Positions 35,150 through 45,765 of a DNA stretch of 64,000 nt are shown one piece after another (the stretch's first letter is position 1; each line of letters begins with the position of its first letter). Position numbers and translations under genes: made by a program. This stretch comes from Saccharomyces mikatae IFO 1815 (Eukaryota > Ascomycota > Saccharomycetes > Saccharomycetales > Saccharomycetaceae): contig NC_079260.1 of assembly GCF_947241705.1 (NCBI RefSeq), forward strand, positions 248,001-312,000, written 5' to 3'. The notes under the pieces were generated by a model. It was not told the DNA's origin, ran no database searches, and saw only the letters and a program-made list of their open reading frames with translations.

Positions 35150-36781
35150 TTAGCTTACTGCCGCGAACGGATCATTGAAGCCATCCATGACAACATCAAC
35201 TTTATAATTGTTCCCGTTATTGTTGTCCCAGTACTCTTCGCGCTCATGGTCATTTCGTGTAGAGTAATGTGTACAAAATTCTAGCCTGCCGCGGGGATCG
35301 ACTTTGCTGGCATCATCGATGATGAAATGAAAAATGTCCATATTGGTACCTGGTAATATTCCATCTCCATCGCTGATATAAACACATTCCACTTCATGTG
35401 CTGTTCTCCAGCCATTCCAAGTATATCGTACAACCACCCTTTTGTCATAGAATATGTTTTTCACTAATATTCTTCCCGCAATTAATCTTGTACAGCCGGC
35501 GTTATAACCGCTGGTAACATTGTTACGATCATTGCCATAGCGACCGTTGGGGCTACTGTTAAGGGAAGAAGGGTTCAAAAAAGAATCATTACCTCTGTGG
35601 ATGTATAATGATAGTTCTTGTAAAAAAACTTTCTTGTTTTGTGATAAGTTGATAAAAATGTTCAGCTTTAAACTTTTGGGGTTCTTGTTGCTCAAAATGG
35701 GGAAATTTTTGCTATATAATCCAACAACAAAATAGTTTGTTGAACTACGGTCTGAAACTTCGTCGCCACTGCTACTGTTCAGAGAACTTTTATTAGATTT
35801 TGGTATTTTGTTTTTGAGGAGATTCTGAAATCTTTTACTTTTCCTTAATTTGGTTGTATTGGTGTCTCGACTATTGCCTGGATTTGAATTTTTAGCGGGA
35901 TGCGTAAAACTTTTTGGAGCGACTGTTGTCAAGTCGTTATCTATGGACGTTGTTTCTAGCCCAGACGACAGCATTTTTGCCTCTTCTTCTGGGTCTACCA
36001 TTAGATTCACTGCCTTGTGCTTAAAGCTTAAGCAATTATCGTGTTGTTCAGTTTTATTTACGTTTATGGGACTTTCATCCTCAGCAAAATACTTTACGGG
36101 CGCAGCTTGATCAAAATGAACACTTTTGCTTCTAAGCAACATTGGGCTACCATCTCTTGCTTGGCCACCATTCCCACTCCTTATACCCGGAGTTGTAGGT
36201 AGTGATTTAGATCTTCTTTTCAACGAGCTCTTCAATAGTTCACCTGATTTCTTATATACAGGGGGTGCAAATGGAATAAGAATTTCTTCATCGTATTCGA
36301 AATTCATATCATTGCCAGGTGATTTAGCCTCTGAATATTCAGCCTGAAAAGAATTTGGTATGGTGGATTTGGGAGAAAGAGGAGGCAGCTCTATCTTGAA
36401 CGGAGGTTTTGCACTGCTGTTTAGTGGTACTACTCCAGTACGATGGTTAGCGAAGCCACCTCTTGACCACCCGTCCTCGTTCTCAACATTCTCATCATTG
36501 TTTGCAGAGAAAATTCTTTTATTCAAGTCAGTGTTCCTTTGTACTTCTTCTTCGGGAAACCTGTTAGCTTTCATTTGAGTTACTCTTTGAGGCTTATGTA
36601 AAAATTTTAAGGAGTTCAAAGTCTCTTCATTACTTGTATTAGGACCTTTCTTGTATAATTCTGTATTGACTATACAACCCTTAAATTTTGTTTCGAGATC
36701 TGGTAGGATTTGGTGTTTATCTCTGTCTAGCTTCTCATTCTTCTGAAAGTGTTGGGGTTTCTGTTCTGCCTTGATATACAT
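35150..36781 (-). CDS. GIP2: Gip2, putative Glc7 (PP1) regulatory subunit for glycogen metabolism
   Basis: This 543-residue protein (S. cerevisiae about 548) has a carbohydrate-binding module of family 21 in the C-terminal third (about 350-530): SLYIHRGND, then GRILVKNIFYDKRVVVRYTWNGW and HFIIDDASKVD, each typical of PP1 glycogen-targeting subunits. A PP1-docking-like KSVHFD occurs near residue 220. The N-terminal half is disordered and basic. Gip2 and its paralog Pig2 bring Glc7 phosphatase to glycogen synthase. Two STRE motifs lie about 620 bases upstream. Confidence 0.94.
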   Translation of the reverse strand: MYIKAEQKPQHFQKNEKLDRDKHQILPDLETKFKGCIVNTELYKKGPNTSNEETLNSLKFLHKPQRVTQMKANRFPEEEVQRNTDLNKRIFSANNDENVENEDGWSRGGFANHRTGVVPLNSSAKPPFKIELPPLSPKSTIPNSFQAEYSEAKSPGNDMNFEYDEEILIPFAPPVYKKSGELLKSSLKRRSKSLPTTPGIRSGNGGQARDGSPMLLRSKSVHFDQAAPVKYFAEDESPINVNKTEQHDNCLSFKHKAVNLMVDPEEEAKMLSSGLETTSIDNDLTTVAPKSFTHPAKNSNPGNSRDTNTTKLRKSKRFQNLLKNKIPKSNKSSLNSSSGDEVSDRSSTNYFVVGLYSKNFPILSNKNPKSLKLNIFINLSQNKKVFLQELSLYIHRGNDSFLNPSSLNSSPNGRYGNDRNNVTSGYNAGCTRLIAGRILVKNIFYDKRVVVRYTWNGWRTAHEVECVYISDGDGILPGTNMDIFHFIIDDASKVDPRGRLEFCTHYSTRNDHEREEYWDNNNGNNYKVDVVMDGFNDPFAAVS

Positions 36782-38042
36782 TGTTGCGTCTGTAACCTTT
36801 CAAGAAACTGGGAAGTGAAAGAATAAACTACAAAATATTCTACCCCGTTCCTCTTGAGCTGTACTATGGGTGTAGCTAAAAAATCTTTTGATGTCTCTTT
36901 TATAAAAACTATAGCTTTATAGAAAGAAAAAAGCGCCAGTATGTGGTTTTCTTTCCTCCCAAGTCAAATAGAATACCAGTCTTTTTTGGTTGTCCTTCCT
37001 TTCTTTTAGTACTAAAAGGCTTTACAAACCAGAAATTTCCTTTTAAACCTCTCGTTTCCTGTCTACAAATCTGCTTTTAGTAGTTTCTATCCGTTTAGGT
37101 TTCTCTTGTCCTTATTGTTTTTTCACCGTATTCTATGCAGAATAATCTTCTATAAATATGCACTAAACAAAAATGGCTACGTCTGAAAAGCTTCCCTTTC
37201 TTTTATTAAACGGAACGGCCCTATGCCACTTACTACGCGATGCAGTATATTTAAAGGAAATTCACCTGAAGAAGATTATACAAGCTATAGATAAACCATT
37301 ACAATATGAAGATCTATACTGTTGAATAGAATGGACTTCCTGGCCCCTTCATTAGCTGCCGTAGCTGATTGACATTTCTGGCAACAGACCTCTCTCTGGA
37401 AGCCCCTTTCCCCTTAAAGAGACTTAATATGGCGTACTGGTTTGTTTTATGCGGTCCATTCCGCGGTGAAAAGTACCTTCCCCCGCCCCCACGCCGCAAC
37501 AGGACTTTGCCGCCCATCTCTACAATAGGCCTTTTTGCTAGTACCTTCTACTTCGACTTCAGCCTTTTCAAGGCAAGTAAGCATTGAAGTATTTGAGAGG
37601 GCCTTCCGAACAGCTGTATGCAATATGATTCTTCCATCTACGATCCTTGGAAATGATTCTGTTAGCGTTTTCTCTAAAGTTAATGCAATTGCTTAGACGT
37701 GGTGTCCCTTCAAAACTCCGAATATTGATGAGAAGCTTTCGCTTCCGAAAACTTGGAGAAAACGAAGTGGGGGGGGTCGTAAAGTAGGATACTATGAGTG
37801 CAAGCCCAGTCCTGAAGATGACAACTATATGTATATTGGAGGTTAAACTTTTATAAAGGTTTTGGATGTGGTACAGCATCTCTTTCGGACTAATGAAAGA
37901 AAAGAGTTTCGCAGAAACAATAACCCCAACAGATAAATATGAAGATATAGCGCAACTTTAAATAAGATAAACTCTATCAAATTATTTCCTATAAAAGTAC
38001 AAAAAATTGGTCGGGACTTGTTTCTCGTTCCACTTTTCTAGC
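36782..38042. other. Intergenic: GIP2 upstream region and HIS1 3' region
   Basis: About 1.26 kb. It holds two CCCCT stress elements (listed separately), a GC-rich block near 37478-37498 (CCCCCGCCCCC) in otherwise AT-rich sequence, and G-runs near 37770. ORFs of up to about 100 codons match nothing known. The size and GC-rich blocks suggest a long stress- and glucose-responsive promoter for GIP2. Confidence 0.5.
37403..37414 (+). promoter_or_regulatory. Paired STRE motifs (CCCCT) upstream of GIP2
   Basis: CCCCT occurs at 37403-37407 and again at 37410-37414. Msn2/Msn4 bind CCCCT/AGGGG in stress-induced promoters. The pair lies about 620 bases upstream of GIP2, whose glycogen role fits stress induction. 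The CCCCGC block just downstream could be Mig1-like. Binding is inferred. Confidence 0.4.
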
Positions 38043-38936
38043 TTATACACGACAATTCGAAATTTCAAAGACCATAATGTCAGATGCACCAAGTCTTTTT
38101 AGTTCATCTAAAATAACACCCTTTGTCTTTCTCTCTATCATAGAACTAACAGAGAACCATCCTTCATCGTCGATCTTTGAAATCGTTGGTGCTCTGCGCC
38201 CAGGCGTCACTTTCAACAGTTCTGGCAGTTTATCTTCAGGCGCATTATAAATACATGAGACAAATTTTTGAGCGGTCATGACACCCTCGATTCTTGACTT
38301 GATGGTAGCAATCAAAGCTTTATCGCTCTTTGGATTCTTCGATTCTATTAGGTAGGCACTTGTGTCTAGAACAGTGGCAATATCAATCAAACCAGCTGCC
38401 CTCATTGTCTCACCACTTTCTACAAGATCCACAATAGCGTCACCAATTCCCAGGGCGCAAGATGCCTCTACGGAACCACCAACATACTTTATCTTTGTTG
38501 TCATTTTTTCTATAGTAGTTCCTTCCAATTCTGCGAAGTACTTTTCAGCAAGTCTGACAAAACTGGTAACAATGGTTTTTCCAATTAATTGTTCTGGTTT
38601 CTTATATTCGCCATTTACGGGGACTTGTACCTGTAATTTACAGTTACCAAATTTCAAATCAATTGCCAAATCCACGTCGACATCAGATTCACGAACTTGG
38701 TCAACACCGGTTATACCAAGGTCACATTTACCTTCACCCACAAAAGTTGGAATATCTGCAGCAGGCAAAAAAATCAATGCTATTGGTAAACTTGTGCATA
38801 GTGCTATATCTAATCTTTGAGAGCGATGAAAGTTGATGTCAGCACCATTTAAAATGGAAACACATTTAGAATATAAACGACCTTTCTTTGGGATCGCAAA
38901 CAGCAGTCTATCATTTAGATGGTTCACCAAATCCAT
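38043..38936 (-). CDS. HIS1: His1, ATP phosphoribosyltransferase
   Basis: This 297-residue protein has the same length as S. cerevisiae His1. It starts MDLVNHLNDRLLFAIPKKGRL. The family signature DAIVDLVESGETMRAAGL covers the PRPP-binding loop, and the C-terminal ~80 residues form the regulatory domain that binds histidine (long HisG form). It catalyses the first and feedback-controlled step of histidine synthesis. The promoter holds two Gcn4-type sites within 280 bases. Confidence 0.98.
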   Translation of the reverse strand: MDLVNHLNDRLLFAIPKKGRLYSKCVSILNGADINFHRSQRLDIALCTSLPIALIFLPAADIPTFVGEGKCDLGITGVDQVRESDVDVDLAIDLKFGNCKLQVQVPVNGEYKKPEQLIGKTIVTSFVRLAEKYFAELEGTTIEKMTTKIKYVGGSVEASCALGIGDAIVDLVESGETMRAAGLIDIATVLDTSAYLIESKNPKSDKALIATIKSRIEGVMTAQKFVSCIYNAPEDKLPELLKVTPGRRAPTISKIDDEGWFSVSSMIERKTKGVILDELKRLGASDIMVFEISNCRV

Positions 38937-39600
38937 TCTTTTATCAAATATTTCAATAGGTTAATCTTCCCTTCTCTATAACGTCCTAAGTTAAAGATAG
39001 AAATGCGATTCAGAAATAACAAATGATCAAACCTCTGTAGCAATTTGTGTATAGTGGTCTCTCTACCCAATGATTTCTGCGATAACATTTTATAAGTTCG
39101 AACGGTACAAATGACTCACTGAAAGTGTTTTCTCTTTTTTTTCAATCGCTGACTACGTGCGTTGCGTTCGCTCGCATCAAAATGCCGAATTAAAAGAATT
39201 TCCGGGAAGAGTCAATGCTGCTGTTGAAAAGATTGCAAAGAATAAATTAGCTAATAAAACTTATTAACCTTTCCTCGACAGAGTCTATTCATCTAGCATG
39301 TTAAACAACCCATCTGGCCGGGTTACTAACGTTTCTTCATTTTGGTTCTATTTGTTAAAGGTTACGTCGTTACAGTTATGCAGGTCATAGTTTTGATCTG
39401 ATTACAGGCATGAAGCAATCTTGGCATTTCTCAGGTTTTTATTTATTGCAGACGTTTTGTTTGAAATGTGATTAAATATTATAAAATACAGTTTGAAGCT
39501 ATTTCGTATTAAATGAGATGTCTAAATAGTGTACATGAAATTGCATTTATGAAACATGACGTGAAATGAACAGGGATAAAATCGCCCATAATAACACTTC
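38937..39600. other. Intergenic: HIS1 promoter and FCY2 3' region
   Basis: A 664-base stretch. The left half is the HIS1 promoter with Gcn4-type sites; the right half is AT-rich FCY2 3' sequence. No gene is seen. Confidence 0.5.
39112..39118. promoter_or_regulatory. Gcn4 site TGACTCA upstream of HIS1
   Basis: A perfect TGACTCA 176 bases upstream of the HIS1 ATG. A second core, GAGTCA at 39209-39214, lies about 97 bases further upstream. HIS1 is a classic general-control gene with multiple Gcn4 sites, so these are very likely functional. Confidence 0.75.
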
Positions 39601-41202
39601 TTAACGACCGAAATATTTGATTTCTAAAGGTCTTAGGATGTTATAGATTATGAAGGCCCAACTTGCACCTAACTCAAACCCAATATCACCACCATACTTA
39701 CCGATTAAACGACCGATTTCACCAACCCAGTAGGTTTGACACATACCCAATGCAACACCGAAGGCACCGACAATTAATGCAGAAGTACCTGCAATACCAA
39801 TAGGTAGACCGTTCCAATTATCCCAGTCTTCAACTTTGTAAGCACTGAACGAACGTCTGTAGAAGAAGTGCTCTGAACATGCGATGGCAATATAAATAGC
39901 CAGATAATAACCGATAGAATCCATGAAATTCTCCATGAAGCTATCAAAGTAATATGTGGCGGGGATGGAAATACCTAACGTTGCAGCATTACCTGCCATT
40001 GTCCAGACCACTCTCGGTACTTTAGCCAAAGGTGCCCATAAAGCCTGTGCTGATAAAGCAACGGTGTACATGTTTGGAATGTTGTTGGCAATAGTGGACA
40101 ATGCCAATAAAACGCAACAGAATTGACCAAACCCGTGTAAAGAGTTAGGAACCAAGATAGCATATATAACACCACCCATAGCGTTTTTATCATAATATGC
40201 CTTCCAGGTTTCATCATTAAGGGCAGCCATAGCAGAAGCAGCTCCAAGAATCATAGTGAAAAACAGAGGGAACGCTAAACCAGCGACTAGGGAAAAGAAA
40301 ATCTTGTACTTGTTTGTTCTCTTAGGCATATACACAGTGTAGTCAGATGCATATGTCGTCCACCCTGCAGCAAAACCGAAAATAGAGGAACCAAAGGAAA
40401 GAACCCCACCAGCAGTAGTAGAACCACCTACCCATTCACCACCCTTAAACTTTCCAGATCTCGAAAGTTGAGCAATAATGACTAAAAAAACGGCAAAGTT
40501 TGGCACCCACGACCATTTTTCATACGCATGAATGACTCCATAACCAAAGAAAGTCACAAGCACGGTACCACCAACAATGATCAAACAACCAGCCCAAATA
40601 GGACAAACATGGCCAGAGCCTTCATTCACCATATTCAACAGTTGCGCTGAAACTGATGTGTTCACAATACCCCAACCGACACATGCGATAACGTTGATTA
40701 GAGAAAAAATTCTTGCCGTTACATTACCAATCAAATATCTGGACAATATCATCTGTCTTAGACCAAGTTCTGCGCCAAAAATAGAAAAGAAGGCAACAGA
40801 TATCAAACCCAATATATTGAAGAAAATGATAACAAAAACACTTTGGCCAAAATTTAGACCGAACACCATGGGACCTAAGGCACCTAGGGCATATGCTGCG
40901 ATGACCATATTAGCTGAAAACCACATGGAGGCAGCATTTATTATAGAGTCATCAGTTTTCTCATCCTCTGTGACTGGTTCAACACCCTTTGTTTCTGCAT
41001 TTAAACTGACAAAAAAAGTTTGAAAGAATGATAATTTTGTGGCCTCTGATGATTCAACGATGTATTGTTGGTCATCTTCGGAAGTTGCTGTAAAAGTTTC
41101 AGAGGCAGCTACTTTCTTTTCGTTTTCCAAACTTGAGCCTATTACAGGTGATCTTTTCTCTAAGTCCTGGATTTCGTAAACATTATTACCCTCTTCCAAC
41201 AT
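39601..41202 (-). CDS. FCY2: Fcy2, purine-cytosine permease
   Basis: This 533-residue protein has the same length as S. cerevisiae Fcy2 and starts MLEEGNNVYEIQDLEKRSP. An acidic ~90-residue cytosolic N-terminus is followed by about 12 membrane segments of the NCS1 (purine-cytosine permease) family, starting with AASMWFSANMVIAAYALGALGP. Fcy2 brings cytosine, adenine, guanine and hypoxanthine in with protons. It shares an exact 54-base stretch (39846-39899) with FCY21 and FCY22, which hints at gene conversion. It is in the opposite orientation to those two and about 6.5 kb away. Confidence 0.98.
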   Translation of the reverse strand: MLEEGNNVYEIQDLEKRSPVIGSSLENEKKVAASETFTATSEDDQQYIVESSEATKLSFFQTFFVSLNAETKGVEPVTEDEKTDDSIINAASMWFSANMVIAAYALGALGPMVFGLNFGQSVFVIIFFNILGLISVAFFSIFGAELGLRQMILSRYLIGNVTARIFSLINVIACVGWGIVNTSVSAQLLNMVNEGSGHVCPIWAGCLIIVGGTVLVTFFGYGVIHAYEKWSWVPNFAVFLVIIAQLSRSGKFKGGEWVGGSTTAGGVLSFGSSIFGFAAGWTTYASDYTVYMPKRTNKYKIFFSLVAGLAFPLFFTMILGAASAMAALNDETWKAYYDKNAMGGVIYAILVPNSLHGFGQFCCVLLALSTIANNIPNMYTVALSAQALWAPLAKVPRVVWTMAGNAATLGISIPATYYFDSFMENFMDSIGYYLAIYIAIACSEHFFYRRSFSAYKVEDWDNWNGLPIGIAGTSALIVGAFGVALGMCQTYWVGEIGRLIGKYGGDIGFELGASWAFIIYNILRPLEIKYFGR

Positions 41203-42509
41203 TCTTTATGAGTAGTTATAACAGAAGATAGGATGTTTAGTATGCTAGTTTTATATTTTTATTGTGTGAGTAATGTTATAGCTAAGCCTAATAATCTACC
41301 TTGCAAGAGAAACGCCTCCAACGCGTTTTAGACTCATAACTCTTTTACTGCTTTAATATTTTCGATGGATATTTATAATAATTTCATTATTCTGGTAGGT
41401 TCCCTCACATCTTAATCATCGATAAAAAAGAAAAGAGAAAAAAGGACCTGAAAAATTTAGACAATAAAAAAAAAGAAATTAAAGGCCTGTAATAATTAAT
41501 TGATAAGACGAAAACGTACTACATTTACGTAGAAGTCAACGGCAAACACGATAAAGCTGTGCGTAATGACCGAACCGCGCGCCGGCTCCTCATAGAAAAG
41601 AGTCAATTCGTACGAATGCTCCCCCACTCTGGCAAGGCGATAAAATCGACTGATACTGTTGTTTTTTGGGTCATTGGTGACAAAAAGAAAAAACTCGCCG
41701 CTTCATTATTTCACACTAAGTAAAGTCGTAGTAACTAATTGCAGTCTTCTTTGGCGTGAAGATATCGTTGTCTGACGACTTCGTGTCTAGGATGACTTCT
41801 TTGCTGTCCTCCGCAAGTAAATCATTAAAAAAAAATATATGAGATACGCTAAATTTATTAATTTCAGAATGGAAAGTGATTACGGCAGCCACGATGAAAG
41901 TGGCTGAATTCACGACACATCCTACCTGATATTACCTTCCTGTTCCAGCGACATTTCTCGAGAAATTTGCTTTTTTTCGACTTTGATTTTGTCACTGAGC
42001 TTCGTTCAGTTCCTATTCATATGACTTGTGCAAGGTACTCTATTTTGAAGGCAAAAAAGAGCTGAAACTCGGTTGTCCGTCATTTAATTTTGCCAGCGTA
42101 AGAATTGACGGAGGACTTTGACATATTTTCTGTGGTGTAATATATTCGTAGTATATGATTCATTTTTTTTTCTTGCATTATCGATGCGCGTACGTTAAAC
42201 AGCTACAGACGTTGGAAAGGTAGTGGAGGGATATACATGCCTTATCCTTAGAAGAATCCCCGTTTTTATCTACTCCTTAGTAAGTTGTCCTTAGATTGAT
42301 AAGAAAGTAGTTTCATCATGAATAGCAACTTTCTATTTGTTCAGGAATGGCAATTGGTGAAATAATGATAGCCCGAAAATGATACCACACAAACGCATCC
42401 TCTACTGCTGCTAGATTCATGAGAGTTTTTTGTAATATGAATTATTTTTTATTCGTGCTTTATATAAAACAGTTAATTAGATACATAAGAAAAAGTCTTC
42501 TCTTGAAGC
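41203..42509. other. Intergenic: FCY2 promoter and RPL34A 3' region
   Basis: About 1.3 kb without a supported gene. It holds the FCY2 5' region, with a TATA-like TTTTATAT run at about 41249-41259 that also matches the yeast ARS core. A GC-rich patch lies near 41575-41590. The right part is AT-rich 3' sequence of RPL34A. Confidence 0.45.
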
Positions 42510-43273
42510 TTATTTCTTAGCCTTCTTTTCGGATTTCTTGGCAGCTTCAGTTTGTTCCTTGACAACCTTCTTGACAATCTTTTGTTCTTCGATCAAGAAA
42601 GCTCTAACAATTCTTTCCTTGACACAGTTGGCACATCTGGAACCACCATAAGCTCTGGAGACAGTCTTATGGGTCTTGGAAACAGTAGCGTATTGTCTTG
42701 GTCTCAAAGTAGAAATACCTTGTAAAGCGTTACCACAGTCACCACACTTTGGTCTAGTAGCTAACTTCTTAACATGTTGGGCACGCAAAATACCACCTGG
42801 GGTCTTAACAACCTTGATTTTGTTAGAACGGGTGTTGTCTATTCAGAATTGTTATCAGAAAGTTGTTTTACACTCTCATAAGATAAGTAATGTTAGTATT
42901 AAATGCTTTAAAAAAAAAGGGATTCGAGAAACCTTGAAAGATATTTTTGTAACAGGTGTTAATATACTACCTTCCACCTAATCATGCATATCAGTATCAG
43001 ATCTAGAAATGACTATTCTTATTAGCCAACACTCTCCTTCGAATTGACTAGTACTGTTTTACATTTGATTATTAGTGATAGATGAGAACATTACTTTTTG
43101 CAGTTTTCGTTAAAACGGCTTGAATGGTTTATGGGATGTGGCTTTGGGGCAAGTATCATTTCTTGATTTCTTTCAAATATATAATCATCTTCTTTTCAAG
43201 GTTTTTCGTAATAAATAAGTGCGCCTTTAAACATACATGGATTTCTTCTTCTGAAAGTAACACGTTGAGCCAT
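42510..43273 (-). CDS. RPL34A: Rpl34a, large-subunit ribosomal protein eL34 (two exons)
   Basis: Exon 1 runs 43273-43237 (MAQRVTFRRRNP plus the first base of a Tyr codon) and exon 2 runs 42838-42510. Together they give 121 residues, as in S. cerevisiae. The protein includes NTRSNKIKVVKTPGG and the zinc-type CGDCGNALQG and CANC pairs, and ends in a lysine-rich tail. Codon bias is extreme, as in ribosomal protein genes. Two Rap1-type sites and a T-rich tract lie upstream. The intron interrupts a tyrosine codon, as in the known gene. Confidence 0.98.
42839..43236 (-). other. RPL34A: RPL34A intron (398 nt)
   Basis: The 5' splice site is GTATGT (43236-43231), the branch point TACTAAC is at 42898-42892, and the 3' site TAG is at 42841-42839, about 52 bases after the branch. 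The intron removes several stops and restores the eL34 frame. Its size and place, after codon 12, match the S. cerevisiae gene. Confidence 0.95.
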
Positions 43274-43846
43274 TTTTGGTTGTTCTGTTATGCAGTTTAC
43301 TTTAAAATATTGTATATTACTTATTGATCTATAATATTTCAAATCCTTCTAGGTAGTATCTTCTGCGCCCAGGCTCAAGACACTTACACGGGAATGCTTG
43401 CAACCGGGCCGCAGATGGTAGGACACGAAAGCTGTGCAACGTACTAAGGTCATCAAGATTCACCAGAAAGTAACAATCCAATGAGAGAATAAGAGGGAAG
43501 GAGGCCGTAATCCCCAGTACGGGCTCTCTCAAACTCAAGCTCGTTTTCTCCAGAAGAAAAAAAAATAAAAAAAAAAAAAAATGTGGGAAAAAAGAAGCAC
43601 AATTATACGCCCATACATACCACATTTGGGACGTATAATTTAATGCACCTTTACACCCAAACTATTTAATTGAGACAGTCTTGAAACAGCACCAGACCCG
43701 TTAAAGAAAGGCACTATGATTAATAAAACATTCGGATTCTTCAGAGAGGAAGGCAGTAGGAGTAATATTTTACGAGGACTTTATATTGTAACTTATTTAA
43801 TATTTTATAGAAAGGTATTTTCTAAAGGACGTTGTCAATTCTTGCT
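43274..43846. other. Intergenic: RPL34A promoter and HMF1 3' region
   Basis: A 573-base stretch with a 15-base A-run at 43567-43581 (T-run on the RPL34A strand) and two Rap1-type sites. The remaining ORFs are short and antisense or in the control region. HMF1 3' sequence begins near 43800. Confidence 0.5.
43607..43664 (-). promoter_or_regulatory. Rap1-type sites in the RPL34A promoter
   Basis: Two matches to ACACCCRYACAYM on the plus strand: ACGCCCATACATAC at 43607-43620 (one mismatch) and ACACCCAAACTA at 43653-43664 (looser). They lie about 334 and 380 bases upstream of the ATG, followed by a T-rich tract, which is the usual layout of yeast ribosomal protein promoters with Rap1, Fhl1 and Ifh1. 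Confidence 0.6.
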
Positions 43847-44236
43847 CTAGTCTCTTTCTGCAGCAATGGCTTCCATTTCCATGTCAACACCTAATGGCAA
43901 GGCTGCAACAGCAACGCAAGACCTAGCAGGTTTGTGAGTGGAGAAATACTTGGCATATACGGTGTTAAATTCAGCAAAGTGATTGATATCTGCCAAAAAA
44001 ATGTTAACCTTGACGACTCTATCTAATGAGGAATTACTTGATTCTAGAACATTTTTGATGTTTTGAATCACTTGTTCAGCCTTATCGGCAATGGATCCTT
44101 CAACCAACTTGTTGTCTGAGGTCACTGGAATTTGCCCAGAAAGGAAAATCAAATTGTTTACTTTCATAGCATGGGAATATGAAGCTGCTGCTGCAGGAGC
44201 GGATTCGCAGATGACTGGAGTTAACTTGGTGGCCAT
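43847..44236 (-). CDS. HMF1: Hmf1, RidA-family (YjgF) imine deaminase-like protein
   Basis: This 129-residue protein has the same length as S. cerevisiae Hmf1. The RidA fold motifs are present: NLIFLSGQIPVT, a central VVKVNIFLADI, and the C-terminal PARSCVAVAALPLGVDMEMEAIA with the substrate-carboxylate arginine. RidA proteins hydrolyse reactive 2-aminoacrylate-type imines. Hmf1 lacks a presequence and is the cytosolic paralog of mitochondrial Mmf1. A CACGTG core occurs about 170 bases upstream (44406-44411). Confidence 0.97.
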   Translation of the reverse strand: MATKLTPVICESAPAAAASYSHAMKVNNLIFLSGQIPVTSDNKLVEGSIADKAEQVIQNIKNVLESSNSSLDRVVKVNIFLADINHFAEFNTVYAKYFSTHKPARSCVAVAALPLGVDMEMEAIAAERD

Positions 44237-44908
44237 AATTCAAAAAAGGGACGTTTGTGGAATAGTTTAGCTTGCTTTTTTGTAAAAAATAATTTCAGAA
44301 ACCCAACTTGTGCATCTACTATGTGCCCTCTTCATAAATGATCAGTTTCTTATTTCTTTTGCAACCTAGCAGCTCGCGCTATGAAGAAAGTAGTTACAAT
44401 GCAAGCACGTGAGTTTACGATCAAACAAAAAAGTACTATGATTAATAATAATCAAGGTCCATATAATCGAAAAAGATACAGTAAAATAGACTAAACAGAT
44501 TTGTACTCATTATCATCGGAAAGAATTGGGTTTTAGAATTTCATACACTCAATTTGAGTCATGTTTATATAGTATATGTCTACTATGTAAAAATACGTAT
44601 CTAATTTCTGCTGCGGTATAGATTTGATGTTTTTGACGATAACAGTAGCTGGGATGTTGATAAATCTTACCCGATGATTGGCGTACCATTTTTTTATTCG
44701 TTATTCATCTATCAGTTTTAAAGTTCCCAAGTGGCCTTACAATCGTAACACATCAACGCTTATTAAAGGTTAATTTCGGGGTTACCCCTAAATTCTCTTT
44801 ATTGCGCTGTATTAATTTACGGTGTTTCATCAATGATAATGAAAGGCTATATTAATACCTGACCTCAGACCGCACAGTATTGTATACTCTAACTTATTTT
44901 AGAGCAAG
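44237..44908. other. Intergenic between divergent HMF1 and PET117
   Basis: A 672-base divergent control region. It contains a CACGTG core at 44406-44411 nearer HMF1 and AT-rich sequence elsewhere. No gene or repeat is seen. Confidence 0.45.
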
Positions 44909-45232
44909 ATGAGTAGAGCCAGTAAAATAACGTTCACAGTTTCCTGTCTAATAACTGCAGTGACCGTGGTCGGCGTACACTATGTCCAAGAAATGGAGAG
45001 GGAAACTCTGCATCAGGGGCCGATAAAAGATGCTAAACGAGTCGAAGAGAAAAGATTGAGAAACTTAAATGGAGCTTCTTCATTAGATCCTACAAAACAA
45101 AAGAAAAGATACTTCAATATGAGTGAGCACGAGGAACAGAAAGAGTTGCGGAAGAAATATGAAGCTATGCAACCGCTTAGTGGGGAAGTCGTTACCAAAG
45201 ACGGAGAGGTGGTTAATAAATCTAAGAAATAA
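44909..45232 (+). CDS. PET117: Pet117, cytochrome c oxidase assembly factor
   Basis: This 107-residue protein has the same length as S. cerevisiae Pet117. A short hydrophobic segment at about residues 8-26 (ITFTVSCLITAVTVVGVHYV) is the mitochondrial inner-membrane anchor. The rest is a charged helical matrix domain containing KKRYFNMSEHEEQKELRKKYE. Pet117 works with Cox15 in heme A supply for cytochrome oxidase. The start is ATG at 44909. Confidence 0.96.
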   Translation: MSRASKITFTVSCLITAVTVVGVHYVQEMERETLHQGPIKDAKRVEEKRLRNLNGASSLDPTKQKKRYFNMSEHEEQKELRKKYEAMQPLSGEVVTKDGEVVNKSKK

Positions 45233-45765
45233 TCGCACATTGATGGTAATTTATTTATTAATAGTGGGATCATTCTTGTATATATATTTAAGTATCGTGG
45301 AATTATTTTCATAAAGCCTTTAAATTTAGGTAAGCATTGAAATTTGAAGTCTCTATGTTAATTAATAATTGTAACCGAGGCAGCAATAGATCTTCTTGGC
45401 ACCTAGAGGATCTATTTCTTTTTAGTAGGTAGTTAGTTCAATTGGTACTTCGAAGAACTCTACTGTAAGATCTCGCCCTACCGTGGCCCTTTTTTTCTTT
45501 CGCCCTTGTGGAAAAATTCAATATGAACATATCTAAGAGATAACAAGGCTAAACATGCTTGAACCTAAAAAGATTAACATCGCTAACTGCCACGATATCA
45601 ATCATAAGTTATCTAAGTTAGTGGAAGTGTTTCTAATTTGAGAGTGTGTGACATTGTAGTTAATAAATTACGTAATCATTCCTCCTCCAAGAACTGTTTT
45701 ATTCTTTTAAAGTGATTAAGCCGGTTATTAGTTAAGTAAGGCTAACAGCAGCAAATAGGACCGAT
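45233..45765. other. Intergenic: PET117 to PCL6
   Basis: A 533-base stretch with PET117 3' sequence (AT-rich near 45245-45310) and the PCL6 5' region. I see no further gene, RNA or repeat. Confidence 0.45.

Noticed and set aside
37568-37879. 103-codon minus-strand ORF between GIP2 and HIS1
   Set aside because: No family similarity is recognised, and it overlaps G-rich control-type sequence without coding-like codon usage.
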